Of a stretch of 36,118 bases of DNA, positions 22,055-29,790 are shown piece by piece. Origin of the DNA: CSP1-4 sp036559965 (lineage in GTDB: Bacteria; Chloroflexota; Limnocylindria; Limnocylindrales; CSP1-4); the NCBI GenBank assembly GCA_036559965.1, contig DATBSD010000009.1, positions 1 through 36,118 of the forward strand, given 5' to 3'. A program made the translations under genes and the position numbers. The number at the start of each line of letters is the position of its first letter. Position 1 is the stretch's first letter. The notes under the pieces are model-generated. The model was not told the DNA's origin, did not search any database, and was given only the letters and a program-made list of their open reading frames with translations.

Positions 22055-23257
22055 ATGGACGGTCACGCGATCACGATGCTCGGCACGGGCCTCATCGGCG
22101 AGTTCTACACGGCGACGTTGCACGGCCAGCGCGGCCGTGACCGCGTCCGCGTCGCCTACTCACGGAGTGAGGCGCGGGGCACGGCGTTCGGCGAGCGCTG
22201 GGACATCCCCGTCCGGACGACCGATCTGCGCGCGGCCATCGAGCATCCCGACACCGACGTCGTGGTCGTCGCCCTGCCCAACCACCTGCACGAGGAGGCG
22301 GTCACCGCCGTGGCCGCCTCCGGCAAGGCGGTGCTGTGCACGAAGCCCCTCGGACGGACCGCGGCCGAGGCCCAGCGGATGCTCGAGGCCGTCGAGCGCG
22401 CGGGCGTCTTCGCCGGCTACCTCGAGGACCTCTGCTATACGCCCAAGACGCTCAAGGCCATCGGCTCGGTCGAGGCCGGCGCCATCGGCGAGGTCACCTG
22501 GGTCCGCTCGCGGGAGACGCATCCCGGCCCCCACTCGGCCTGGTTCTGGGACGGTCGGCTGACCGGCGGTGGCGCCATCGTCGACCTCGGCTGCCACTGC
22601 ATCGAGATCATCCGCAACTTCGTGGGCAAGGGCAATCGTCCCGTCGAGGTGCTCTGCCAGACGGACACCCTCGTGCATCCCATCGCCGACGAGGACAACG
22701 CCATCGCGCTCATCCGCTTCGAGTCCGGTGCGACCGGGCAGTTCGAGGTCAGCTGGACGTTCCGCGGCGGCATGGACCTGCGCGACGAGGTCGCCGGCAC
22801 CCACGGCACGATCTGGCTCAACCACTTCCTGCGCACCGGCTTCGAGATGTTCACGGCCGGTGGCGGCGAGGGTGGCTACGTGGCCGAGAAGGCCGAGACG
22901 TCCGCCGGCTGGCTCTTCCCCGTCGGCGACGAGGTCAGCGAGCTGGGCTACGTCGACATGTTCAGCGACATGTTCCGGGCCATCGACGGCGGGAGCGCAC
23001 CGCGGGAGACGTTCTACGACGGCTACGTCGTGAACGCCATCATGGACGCCTGCTATCGGTCGGCCGAGGCCCACGCCTGGCAGCCGGTCGAGCTCGACTG
23101 GCGCGGCGGCACCACGCCGCGCATCGCCTCGACGCCCGAAAGCTACGAGGGCCAGGTGGTCATCAAGCGCGAGATCCTGCCCGATGGTCGCCACAAGCTC
23201 ATCCTCAAGGACCCTGCCTCGGGCGACTTCAGCGATCGGGTCGTCGCCGGCGGCTGA
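22055..23257 (+). CDS. Gfo/Idh/MocA-family oxidoreductase
   Basis: A 400-aa NAD(P)-dependent sugar dehydrogenase-like protein. The N-terminal Rossmann motif is MLGTGLIGEFY (GxGxxG), followed by VVVVALPNHLHEEAV and LCTKPLGRTAAEA, in which the usual EKP reads TKP but the catalytic Lys is kept. In the C-terminal domain GGGAIVDLGCHCIEIIRNF supplies the Asp/His pair. Members oxidise or epimerise sugars and polyols. AGGGAGG (22044-22050) sets the ATG at 22055. It converges on the ROK regulator and is probably part of the sugar-utilisation locus that continues at 24753. Confidence 0.88.
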   Translation: MDGHAITMLGTGLIGEFYTATLHGQRGRDRVRVAYSRSEARGTAFGERWDIPVRTTDLRAAIEHPDTDVVVVALPNHLHEEAVTAVAASGKAVLCTKPLGRTAAEAQRMLEAVERAGVFAGYLEDLCYTPKTLKAIGSVEAGAIGEVTWVRSRETHPGPHSAWFWDGRLTGGGAIVDLGCHCIEIIRNFVGKGNRPVEVLCQTDTLVHPIADEDNAIALIRFESGATGQFEVSWTFRGGMDLRDEVAGTHGTIWLNHFLRTGFEMFTAGGGEGGYVAEKAETSAGWLFPVGDEVSELGYVDMFSDMFRAIDGGSAPRETFYDGYVVNAIMDACYRSAEAHAWQPVELDWRGGTTPRIASTPESYEGQVVIKREILPDGRHKLILKDPASGDFSDRVVAGG

Positions 23258-23277
23258 AGGGCTGCCGGCAGCTTCAG
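23254..23277. terminator. Bidirectional hairpin containing both convergent stop codons
   Basis: CTGAAG, a GG bulge and CTGCC pair with GGCAG and CTTCAG. The stem includes the TGA of the Gfo/Idh gene (23255-23257) and the TCA (stop) of the ROK gene (23274-23276), so one structure serves both transcripts. Confidence 0.55.
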
Positions 23278-24572
23278 GCGGCCGAGCCGACCATCGCGCG
23301 GGCCAGCCCGGACGGTTGGCCGGCCTCGATCCAATCGGCGATCGCTTCCCGCGCGAAGAGCTGGTCGACGACCATCGACGAGGCCCCGATGACGCCAGCC
23401 TGCCCGCCCAGCGACGATCGCTCGATGCGCAGCTCGCGTGTCGCCAGGGGCAGCGAGCGGCCGTAGACCGTCTCGCGGATCGAAGCCAGGAACTGGTCCG
23501 GGCTGTTGGCCACGCCGCCGGCGACGACGATGAGCGAGGGGTTGAAGAAGTTGACGACGCTGGCCAGCATGGCGCCGATCCGCCGGCCAGCCGTCTGGAG
23601 CAGCTCGACCGCGACCGGGTCGCCGTGCGAGGCCGCGCGCGCGACGTCGGCGGCGGTCACGGTGCCGCGCAGGTCGATGGCAGCCAGCAGGCGCTCGCTG
23701 CTGCCCTCGAGGGCAGCCTGCTCGCCGGCCCGGCCGATGGCCGCACCGCCGGCGAGGGCCTCGAGGCAGCCGACGTTGCCGCAGCGGCAGATGATCGAGC
23801 GATCGTCGACGACCTGGATGTGGCCGACGTCACCGGCACTGCCCTGGGCACCGCGATGGAGGCGCCCGCCCGAGATGATGCCGGCGCCGATGCCCGTGCC
23901 GACCTTGACGACGACGATGTCGTCGTGGCCGGCGGCGACACCGGAGCGCCACTCCCCGAGTGCCAGGACGTTGACGTCGTTGTCGATCCAGACCGGCGCA
24001 CCGTAGCGGGCGACGAAGGTCTCGCGGATGGGGTAGTCGTCCCAGCCGGGCATGATCGGCGGTGCGATGGGCCGACCAGTCCGAAACTCGACCGGACCGG
24101 GCACGGTGATGCCGACGCCCCACAGCGGCCCGGGGATGTCTTGGGTGCTCGCGTTCAGGACGCCGAAGAGCTCCATGACCCGCCCCAGCGAGGCCTCCGG
24201 CCCGGCCTCCACGCGGGCCGGCTCGTCGTGGTGCGCGAGCACGCGCCCGTCGAGGCTGGTGACGGCGACATCGATGCTCGTGGCGCCCAGGTCGGCGACC
24301 AGGACGTGGCCGGCATCGGCGCGCAGGGCGAGGCGTCGGGGTGGCCGGCCGCCGGTGCTCGGGCCGACCTCGCCCTCGACGACGAGCCCGCGATCGACCA
24401 GCTCGCCGACGCGCTGCGCGACGATGGCCCGGCCGAGGCCGGTCCGGGTGACGAGCTCGGCGCGCGACGTGGCGCGGCCGAGGCGGATCTCGTCGAGCAC
24501 GACGACGAGCGCATCGAGAGACTCGTCGGGCAGCCGACCGGGGATAGCCGCCGACGTCACAGCAGGTGGCAT
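23274..24572 (-). CDS. ROK-family transcriptional regulator (NagC/Mlc/XylR type)
   Basis: A 432-aa protein. Residues about 18-75 form a winged helix (SRAELVTRTGLGRAIVAQRVGELVDRGL) followed by STGGRPPRRLAL, the usual hinge to the ROK domain. The ROK domain has DLGATSIDVAV (phosphate-binding), GVGITVPGP, DNDVNVLALGEW, GTGIGAGIISGG and the zinc motif CRCGNVGCLEAL. Such proteins usually repress sugar genes and are released by a sugar or sugar phosphate. It is divergent from the sugar catabolic/transport operon at 24753 and is the obvious regulator of it. A -10-like TATCAT lies 12 nt before its ATG (24585-24590, minus strand). Confidence 0.9.
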   Translation of the reverse strand: MPPAVTSAAIPGRLPDESLDALVVVLDEIRLGRATSRAELVTRTGLGRAIVAQRVGELVDRGLVVEGEVGPSTGGRPPRRLALRADAGHVLVADLGATSIDVAVTSLDGRVLAHHDEPARVEAGPEASLGRVMELFGVLNASTQDIPGPLWGVGITVPGPVEFRTGRPIAPPIMPGWDDYPIRETFVARYGAPVWIDNDVNVLALGEWRSGVAAGHDDIVVVKVGTGIGAGIISGGRLHRGAQGSAGDVGHIQVVDDRSIICRCGNVGCLEALAGGAAIGRAGEQAALEGSSERLLAAIDLRGTVTAADVARAASHGDPVAVELLQTAGRRIGAMLASVVNFFNPSLIVVAGGVANSPDQFLASIRETVYGRSLPLATRELRIERSSLGGQAGVIGASSMVVDQLFAREAIADWIEAGQPSGLARAMVGSAA

Positions 24573-24592
24573 CGCAGGCGTTCGATGATACG

Positions 24593-24608
24593 CGTGATGA
24601 GCATCGCG
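24593..24608. promoter_or_regulatory. Imperfect dyad in the ROK promoter region
   Basis: GATG-AG-CATC (24596-24605), extended after one mismatch by CG/CG pairs. It lies just upstream of the candidate ROK -10. Possible autoregulatory site. Confidence 0.25.
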
Positions 24609-24625
24609 TCCAGCCCCTTTTGCAC

Positions 24626-24654
24626 TTGACAGGTCAAAGTCTGCCCGATACCGT
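24626..24654 (+). promoter_or_regulatory. Promoter of the sugar operon with a palindromic -35 (operator)
   Basis: TTGACA (24626-24631), 17 nt and TACCGT (24649-24654). The -35 is embedded in TTGAC-AG-GTCAA (24626-24637), a likely site for the divergent ROK repressor. Predicted start near 24661, giving a leader of about 90 nt. Confidence 0.65.
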
Positions 24655-24752
24655 GCGAAGTCGCCGTTGCGCGTTCCCCGTGCCAGGTAGGGCGCGAGGC
24701 GTGGACGCCGGCGTCGATGGTCGTGACCATCCTGGAGGGTCGTCGTCGCGCG

Positions 24753-25958
24753 ATGTCATCACCGATCGGCGCTGCTGTCATCGGGACCGGCTTCATCGGC
24801 ACGGTCCACGTCGAAGCCCTGCGCCGGATCGGCGTCGACGTGCGCGGCGTCCTCGGCAGCAGCCCCGAGCGCGGCGCGCAGCGGGCCGAGGCGCTCCGCG
24901 TCCGGCAGGCCTACCCGTCGCTCGATGCGCTGCTCGACGACGAGACGATCCGCGTCGTCCACGTCACCTCGCCCAACCACCTCCACGTGCCCCAGGCGCG
25001 TCGCATCCTCGAGGCAGGTCGCCACGTCGTGTGCGAGAAGCCGCTGGCCATGTCGGCGGTCGAGTCGGCCGCGTTGGTCGAGCTGGCGGCGGCCTCCGGT
25101 CTCGTCAACGCTGTCAACTTCAACATCCGCTTCTATCCCCTCAACCAGCACCTCCAGGCGGCCATCGCGGCCGGCTCGCTGGGTGACGTCCGGCTCGTCA
25201 CCGGACACTACTTCCAGGACTGGCTGCTGCTCGAGACCGACTGGAACTGGCGGCTCGATCCCGGCCAGGGCGGTGCGCTGCGCGCCGTCGGCGACATCGG
25301 CTCGCACTGGATCGACCTGACCTCGTTCGTGACCGGCCTGCCGGTCGTGGCCGTGATGGCCGACCTGGCCACCTTCATCGACCAGCGCCGCCAGCCGACG
25401 GGACCGGTCGAGACCTTCTCGACCGAACGGTCGGCCGAGACGGTCACCCGCGACATCGCGACCGAGGACGCGGCGACCATCCTGCTGCACTACGCCAACG
25501 GCGCCCGGGGCATGGTCGCGGTCTCGCAGATCAGCGCCGGCCGCAAGAACTCCCTGCAGTACGAGGTCGACGGCTCGATCGCCGCGGCGGCCTGGGACTC
25601 CGAGACGCCCGATCACCTCTGGATCGGCCATCGCGACGCCCCCAACGAGATCCTGCAGCGCAACCCGGCGTTGATGACCGAGGCCGGCCGCACGGCGGCG
25701 GCGCTGCCTGGCGGCCACGTCGAGGGCTTTGCCGACACCTTCGGCGCGCTCTTCCGGGCCATCTACGCCGACGTCGCAGCGGGACGGCCCGCCGCGCGTC
25801 CGCCCTACGCTACCTTTGCCGACGGCCACGACGAGATGCTCGTCAACGACGCCATCGCCGAGAGCGCCCGCCTCGGGCGGTGGGTCGACGTGGCTCGTGA
25901 CGACGCGACCGGCGACCACGCTGGCGCCCGATCCGTCGCGGGGGTGCATGCATCGTGA
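24753..25958 (+). CDS. Gfo/Idh/MocA-family oxidoreductase (first gene of sugar operon)
   Basis: A 401-aa NAD(P)-binding dehydrogenase. It starts MSSPIGAAVIGTGFIGTVH with a canonical GxGxxG, then VVHVTSPNHLHVPQA and the intact catalytic VCEKPLAMSAVES. The C-terminal domain carries AVGDIGSHWIDLTSFVTG, the D-G-x-H motif. Family members oxidise sugar or inositol hydroxyls, often at C3. ATG 24753 begins the conserved fold; ATG 24717 would add 12 residues without a better ribosome site. Its stop overlaps the GTG of the isomerase gene (GTGA). It is only distantly similar to the dehydrogenase at 22055. Confidence 0.9.
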   Translation: MSSPIGAAVIGTGFIGTVHVEALRRIGVDVRGVLGSSPERGAQRAEALRVRQAYPSLDALLDDETIRVVHVTSPNHLHVPQARRILEAGRHVVCEKPLAMSAVESAALVELAAASGLVNAVNFNIRFYPLNQHLQAAIAAGSLGDVRLVTGHYFQDWLLLETDWNWRLDPGQGGALRAVGDIGSHWIDLTSFVTGLPVVAVMADLATFIDQRRQPTGPVETFSTERSAETVTRDIATEDAATILLHYANGARGMVAVSQISAGRKNSLQYEVDGSIAAAAWDSETPDHLWIGHRDAPNEILQRNPALMTEAGRTAAALPGGHVEGFADTFGALFRAIYADVAAGRPAARPPYATFADGHDEMLVNDAIAESARLGRWVDVARDDATGDHAGARSVAGVHAS

Positions 25959-26869
25959 AGCTCGGGTTCCTGACAGCGCCGCTCCCCGACACGCCGCTGC
26001 TCGAGGTCGCCGACTGGGCGGCAGGCAATGGCTTCGAGGCCCTCGAGATCGCCTGCTGGCCGCAGGCCGGCGGCGCGACGCGACGCTATGCCGGCACGAG
26101 CCACATCGATGTCGTCGACCTGCCTGCCGCCGAGGCCACGGACATCGCCGGCGCCGTGGCTGAGCGGGGCCTCGACATCTCGGGCCTCGGCTACTACCCC
26201 AACCCGCTCCATCCCGATCCGGCGCACCGGGCCGAGGTCATCGGCCACCTCAAGCACGTCATCACGGCGGCCGAGAAGATGGACGTGCCGCTCGTCAACA
26301 CGTTCATGGGCGGCGACGGGGCCAAGAGCCTCGACGAGAACTGGCAGATCGCGCTCGACGTGTGGCCCGACATCGTGCGCTTCGCCGATGACCATGGGCG
26401 CAAGCTGACCATCGAGAACTGCCCCATGATCTTCAGCCGTGACGAGTGGCCGGGCGGTCACAACATCGCCTGGTCGCCGATGATCTGGCGGCGCATCATC
26501 GAGCAGTGGGGCGGCACGGTCGGGCTCAATTACGACCCGTCGCACCTGGTCTGGCTGATGATCGATCAGGAGCGCTTCATCACCGAGTTCGGTGCCCACA
26601 TCCTCCACTTCCAGGCCAAGGACCTGATGATCGACCGTGACGGGCTCTACGAGCGGGGCACCCTCTCGGCCGGCATCGGCTGGCAGGTCCCGCGCGTGCC
26701 CGGCCTGGGTGACGTCGATTGGCGCATCGTCTTCCGTGCCCTCTACCGCGTCGGGTATCAGGGCGACTGCATCATCGAGCACGAGGACCGCAAGTTCGAG
26801 GGCACCGACGACCTCGTCAAGCGCGGCTTCCTGCTCGCCCGCAACACACTCCTGCCGTACGTGGTCTAG
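25955..26869 (+). CDS. TIM-barrel sugar phosphate isomerase/epimerase
   Basis: A 304-aa AP-endonuclease-2-like TIM barrel. Metal-ligand strands are visible: LTIENCP (Glu), VGLNYDPSHLVW (Asp, His), ILHFQAKD (His) and CIIEHED (Glu). Members interconvert or epimerise keto sugars, inosose or their phosphates, and commonly work beside Gfo/Idh dehydrogenases. The GTG start lies within the stop of the dehydrogenase (GTGA), so the pair is translationally coupled and likely acts in sequence on one substrate. The exact sugar is not identifiable. Confidence 0.9.
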   Translation: MKLGFLTAPLPDTPLLEVADWAAGNGFEALEIACWPQAGGATRRYAGTSHIDVVDLPAAEATDIAGAVAERGLDISGLGYYPNPLHPDPAHRAEVIGHLKHVITAAEKMDVPLVNTFMGGDGAKSLDENWQIALDVWPDIVRFADDHGRKLTIENCPMIFSRDEWPGGHNIAWSPMIWRRIIEQWGGTVGLNYDPSHLVWLMIDQERFITEFGAHILHFQAKDLMIDRDGLYERGTLSAGIGWQVPRVPGLGDVDWRIVFRALYRVGYQGDCIIEHEDRKFEGTDDLVKRGFLLARNTLLPYVV

Positions 26870-26872
26870 GGC

Positions 26873-27616
26873 ATGGCGACCGAGACGTACGCTGGGCGGA
26901 CCTACCGCCAGATGGCCAAGACGATCGACCACTCGCTGCTCCGTCCGGAGCTCGACGACGCCTTCATCATCGATGGCTGCGAGCTGGCGGCCCGCTACGA
27001 CGTGGCGTCGGTCTGCGTCCGGCCTGTCGACGTCGTCCGGGCGGCGGGGCTGCTGGCCGGCACGGACGTCGCGGTGGGCACCGTGATCGGCTTTCCGCAC
27101 GGGAGCTCGACCACGGCGACGAAGGCCTTCGAGGCACGACGCGCACTCGACGACGGCGCCATCGAGCTCGACATGGTCATCGACATCGGCGCACTGCGGT
27201 CCGGCCGGGACGGCGACGTGGAGGCCGACATCCGAGCGGTGGTCGAGGTCGCCCACGGCGGTGGCGCCATCGTCAAGGTCATCCTCGAGAACGCCTATCT
27301 GAACGACGACGAGAAGGTCCGCGGCTGCCGCTTGACGGAGGCTGCCGGCGCCGAGTTCGTGAAGACCTCGACCGGCTTCGCGCCGACCGGGGCGACGCAC
27401 GAGGACCTCGCCCTCATGCGCCGCTCGGTCTCGCCGCACGTCCAGGTCAAGGCGGCCGGCGGCGTTCGGACCCTGGACGCGCTGCTGGCGGTCATGGACC
27501 TCGGGGTGACGCGGGTCGGGGCGACGGCCACGAGCACGATCCTCGACGACTTCCGCGCCCGCGCCGGCGGCGGCGAGCCCATCGCGGCCGCGACGGCCGC
27601 GGGCCAGGGCTACTGA
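26873..27616 (+). CDS. Deoxyribose-phosphate aldolase-type enzyme (DeoC family)
   Basis: A 247-aa class I aldolase. IDHSLLRPELDDAFI at the N-terminus, ELDMVIDIGAL, VKVILENAYLNDDEK, then GAEFVKTSTGFAP with the Schiff-base Lys, and VQVKAAGGVRTLDAL with the second catalytic Lys, are the DeoC pattern. Classical DeoC splits 2-deoxyribose-5-phosphate to acetaldehyde and glyceraldehyde-3-phosphate. Inside an operon with hexosamine and dehydrogenase genes and no nucleoside phosphorylase, it may cleave a different deoxy or keto sugar phosphate, so I withhold the deoC symbol. It starts 3 nt after the isomerase stop. Confidence 0.88.
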   Translation: MATETYAGRTYRQMAKTIDHSLLRPELDDAFIIDGCELAARYDVASVCVRPVDVVRAAGLLAGTDVAVGTVIGFPHGSSTTATKAFEARRALDDGAIELDMVIDIGALRSGRDGDVEADIRAVVEVAHGGGAIVKVILENAYLNDDEKVRGCRLTEAAGAEFVKTSTGFAPTGATHEDLALMRRSVSPHVQVKAAGGVRTLDALLAVMDLGVTRVGATATSTILDDFRARAGGGEPIAAATAAGQGY

Positions 27617-27618
27617 CC

Positions 27619-28416
27619 GTGGCGGATCCGGTGCCGGTCGGCACGCGCCTGCCCTGGCTAACGGCCGCCGTCGGCCTGCTCGAACGTCTCGAGGCGACCC
27701 AGGCCGAGGCCATCGAACAGGCCAGCCAGTGGTGCGCCGAGGCGATCGCCGCTGACGGGCTCGTGCACCTCTTCGGGACGGGCCACTCGCGGATCCCGGT
27801 GGAGGAGATGTTCCCGCGCTACGGCTCCTATCCCGGCTTCAACCCCATGGTCGAGCTGTCGATGACCTTCCACACGCAGGTCGTGGGCGCCAACGGCCAG
27901 CGCCAGGCCATGTTCATCGAGCGCACACCGGGCCTGGCGGAGGTCATCCTCACCAACTTCCAGTTCGGCCAGCGCGACGTGATGCTCGTCTTCTCGGCCA
28001 GCGGCCTGACCGCCGTGCCGGTCGAGATGGCCCGCGGGGCGCGGCGACGCGGCCTGCGCGTCGTGGCGGTGACCTCGGTCGCCCAATCGATGTCGGGCGA
28101 GGTCGATCCCCTCGTCGGCTCGCGCCTGCTCGACGAGGCGGACCTGGTCATCGACCTCTGCACGCCGCATGCCGACGCGCTGGTGTCGCTGCCCGGCCTC
28201 GAGACGCCCGTCGGGCCGGGCTCGACGATCACCGCGGTGGCCATCGTCAACTCCATCAAGGTCCGCGTGGCCGAGCTGCTCGTGGCCAGGGGGGCGATGC
28301 CGCCCGTCCTCACGCGCAGCTCGGTCGTGGGCGCCGAGCGTTCGGCGGCGCTATTCGACGCGGCGTATCGCGAACACGCGCGACGAATCGCTCGTACCAT
28401 CACCACGGAGGAGTGA
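27619..28416 (+). CDS. SIS-domain sugar isomerase-like protein (UPF0309 type)
   Basis: A 265-aa protein. GLVHLFGTGHSRIPVEEMFPRYG starts a SIS domain; MLVFSASGLTAVPVEMARGARRRGLRVVAVTS is the phosphosugar-binding Ser-loop; VGPGSTITAVAIVNSIKV and MPPVLTRSSVVGAE complete a layout I recognise as UPF0309. SIS proteins isomerise, deaminate or sense phosphosugars. Here it may replace NagB or GlmS-like steps in handling a hexosamine phosphate, or act on the aldolase substrate. GTG start at 27619, 2 nt after the aldolase stop. Function is inferred from neighbours only. Confidence 0.82.
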   Translation: MADPVPVGTRLPWLTAAVGLLERLEATQAEAIEQASQWCAEAIAADGLVHLFGTGHSRIPVEEMFPRYGSYPGFNPMVELSMTFHTQVVGANGQRQAMFIERTPGLAEVILTNFQFGQRDVMLVFSASGLTAVPVEMARGARRRGLRVVAVTSVAQSMSGEVDPLVGSRLLDEADLVIDLCTPHADALVSLPGLETPVGPGSTITAVAIVNSIKVRVAELLVARGAMPPVLTRSSVVGAERSAALFDAAYREHARRIARTITTEE

Positions 28417-28421
28417 TCACC

Positions 28422-28454
28422 ATGGGAAACACACGGAGGAGGTGCGGACGATAG
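28422..28454 (+). CDS. Possible 10-codon leader ORF (MGNTRRRCGR)
   Basis: ATG 28422 is preceded by GGAGGAG (28407-28413) at 8-nt spacing and the frame ends at TAG 28452-28454. Three consecutive Arg codons include two AGG. It lies in the 121-bp gap before the sugar-binding protein gene. It may be chance. Confidence 0.2.
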   Translation: MGNTRRRCGR

Positions 28455-28537
28455 ATCGCATCGGACCCCGTGATGGGGAGGAGTCAGTCCTTCGACGCGA
28501 CCAGATCGGCGCGTCGTTCATTCGAGGAGGAGAACGG

Positions 28538-29710
28538 ATGTCCAAGGGATCCCTTCGCAACCCGCTGGTCGGGCTTGCCACGATCGTGCTGATCGCGGCC
28601 TGCGCCGCGCCGGCCGGGTCGTCGTCACCGGCCGCATCCGCGCCGGCGGCGTCGGAGCCGGCAGCGTCGGAGCCGGCAGCCTCGGCATCGACCGGTGCCA
28701 GCGGACCGTTCACGATCGCATTCTCGAACACCGGCGGCACAGGCAACGGCTTCCGCGAGGAGCAGAACTGCACCGCCAAGGCGCAGGCACTCGCTTCCGG
28801 CGAGGTCGACAAGGTCGACATGATCGCGCGTGATGCGGATGTGAACCAGCAGCTGGCCGACCTGCGCACGCTCATCGCCAACAGCCCCGACGCGCTCGTC
28901 TTCAACCCCAGCAACGCAGACGGCCTCCAGGCCGCGCTCGACGAGGCCCAGGCCGCCGGCATCAAGACGGTCGCGGTCGACGCCTACGTCAATGACCCGG
29001 AGACGTACAACCTCTACAACAACCAGGTCAAGTACGCGGAGCTCGGGGCCAAGTGGCTGTTCGATCAGCTCAACGGCCAGGGCACCGTCTATTACATGCG
29101 CGGCATCGCCGGCCACCCGGCCGACACCGACCGCGACGTCGGGTTCAAGAACGTGCTCAAGGACTACCCCGGCATCACCGTCGTGCCGTCGGCTGACGGT
29201 GTCGCAACGGGCTGGAACCCGGCCGAGGCGACGAAGCTGGCCAACGAGTTCATCCAGGGCGGTGGCTACGACAGCATCGACGGCATCTGGACATCGGGCA
29301 TCGATTCCGAGGTCGTGGACGCCATCAAGGCCTCCGGCAAGCCGTTCGTGCCGATCGTCGGTACCGACCGCGGCTCGTTCACCGCTCAGCTGCTCGATCC
29401 TGCCGGCTATCCCGACCTGAAGGGCGCAGCCGTCACGAACACCGCCGCTGTCGGCGGCGCCGGCGTCGCGTTGGCGCTCAAGCTCCTCAAGGGCGAAGCG
29501 GTCGAGACCGACCCGACGGCCACGAAGCCGAACACCGTCCTCCTGGATCCGGTGCTGGCTGACAACCTCGATGATGCCGGCAAGGCCACGCTCGATTCCT
29601 GGCAGTCGGTGCCGGGACTGACAGCGACCTGGCCGCTCGGTCTGGAGATCCCAGGCTGGACGACCTATTCGCCTGAGCAGGCCGTTGCCTGCAAGGGCCC
29701 CGGCGAGTAA
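28538..29710 (+). CDS. Sugar ABC transporter substrate-binding lipoprotein
   Basis: A 390-aa protein. The signal peptide LVGLATIVLIAAC is a lipobox with the lipidated Cys near residue 21. An Ala/Ser/Pro/Glu-rich linker (residues 22-52, tandem PAASE repeats at 28649-28678 in the DNA) leads to a type 1 periplasmic-binding fold: FTIAFSNTGGTGNGFREE, then SPDALVFNPSNADGLQAALDEA, IKTVAVDAY, GYDSIDGIWTSGID and VPIVGTDRG. It captures a sugar outside the cell for the RbsA/RbsC-type transporter encoded next. GAGGAGGAG (28524-28532) is a very strong ribosome site, fitting the high levels needed for a binding protein. A 14-bp hairpin follows the gene. Confidence 0.93.
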   Translation: MSKGSLRNPLVGLATIVLIAACAAPAGSSSPAASAPAASEPAASEPAASASTGASGPFTIAFSNTGGTGNGFREEQNCTAKAQALASGEVDKVDMIARDADVNQQLADLRTLIANSPDALVFNPSNADGLQAALDEAQAAGIKTVAVDAYVNDPETYNLYNNQVKYAELGAKWLFDQLNGQGTVYYMRGIAGHPADTDRDVGFKNVLKDYPGITVVPSADGVATGWNPAEATKLANEFIQGGGYDSIDGIWTSGIDSEVVDAIKASGKPFVPIVGTDRGSFTAQLLDPAGYPDLKGAAVTNTAAVGGAGVALALKLLKGEAVETDPTATKPNTVLLDPVLADNLDDAGKATLDSWQSVPGLTATWPLGLEIPGWTTYSPEQAVACKGPGE

Positions 29711-29732
29711 CCCAAGCCCTATCGAGAGTCCT

Positions 29733-29767
29733 TCGAGGGACGCCGGCGCGAGTCCGGCGTCCCTCGA
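29733..29767 (+). terminator. Perfect 14-bp hairpin between binding protein and ATPase genes
   Basis: TCGAGGGACGCCGG pairs with CCGGCGTCCCTCGA around a 7-nt loop, 22 nt after the binding-protein stop and 23 nt before the ATPase start. There is no U-tract. This is the usual place for a 3'-stabilising or partially terminating structure that keeps binding protein in excess over transporter. Confidence 0.75.
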
Positions 29768-29790
29768 CTGCTACCCCTCATCGGAGATCG

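Noticed and set aside
26873..27616. Nucleoside salvage role (classical deoC)
   Set aside because: No nucleoside phosphorylase, phosphopentomutase or cytidine deaminase gene is nearby; the operon context is sugar uptake.
27619..28416. GmhA or GlmS identity for the SIS protein
   Set aside because: The sequence layout fits UPF0309 better; there is no glutaminase domain and GmhA-specific motifs are not evident.
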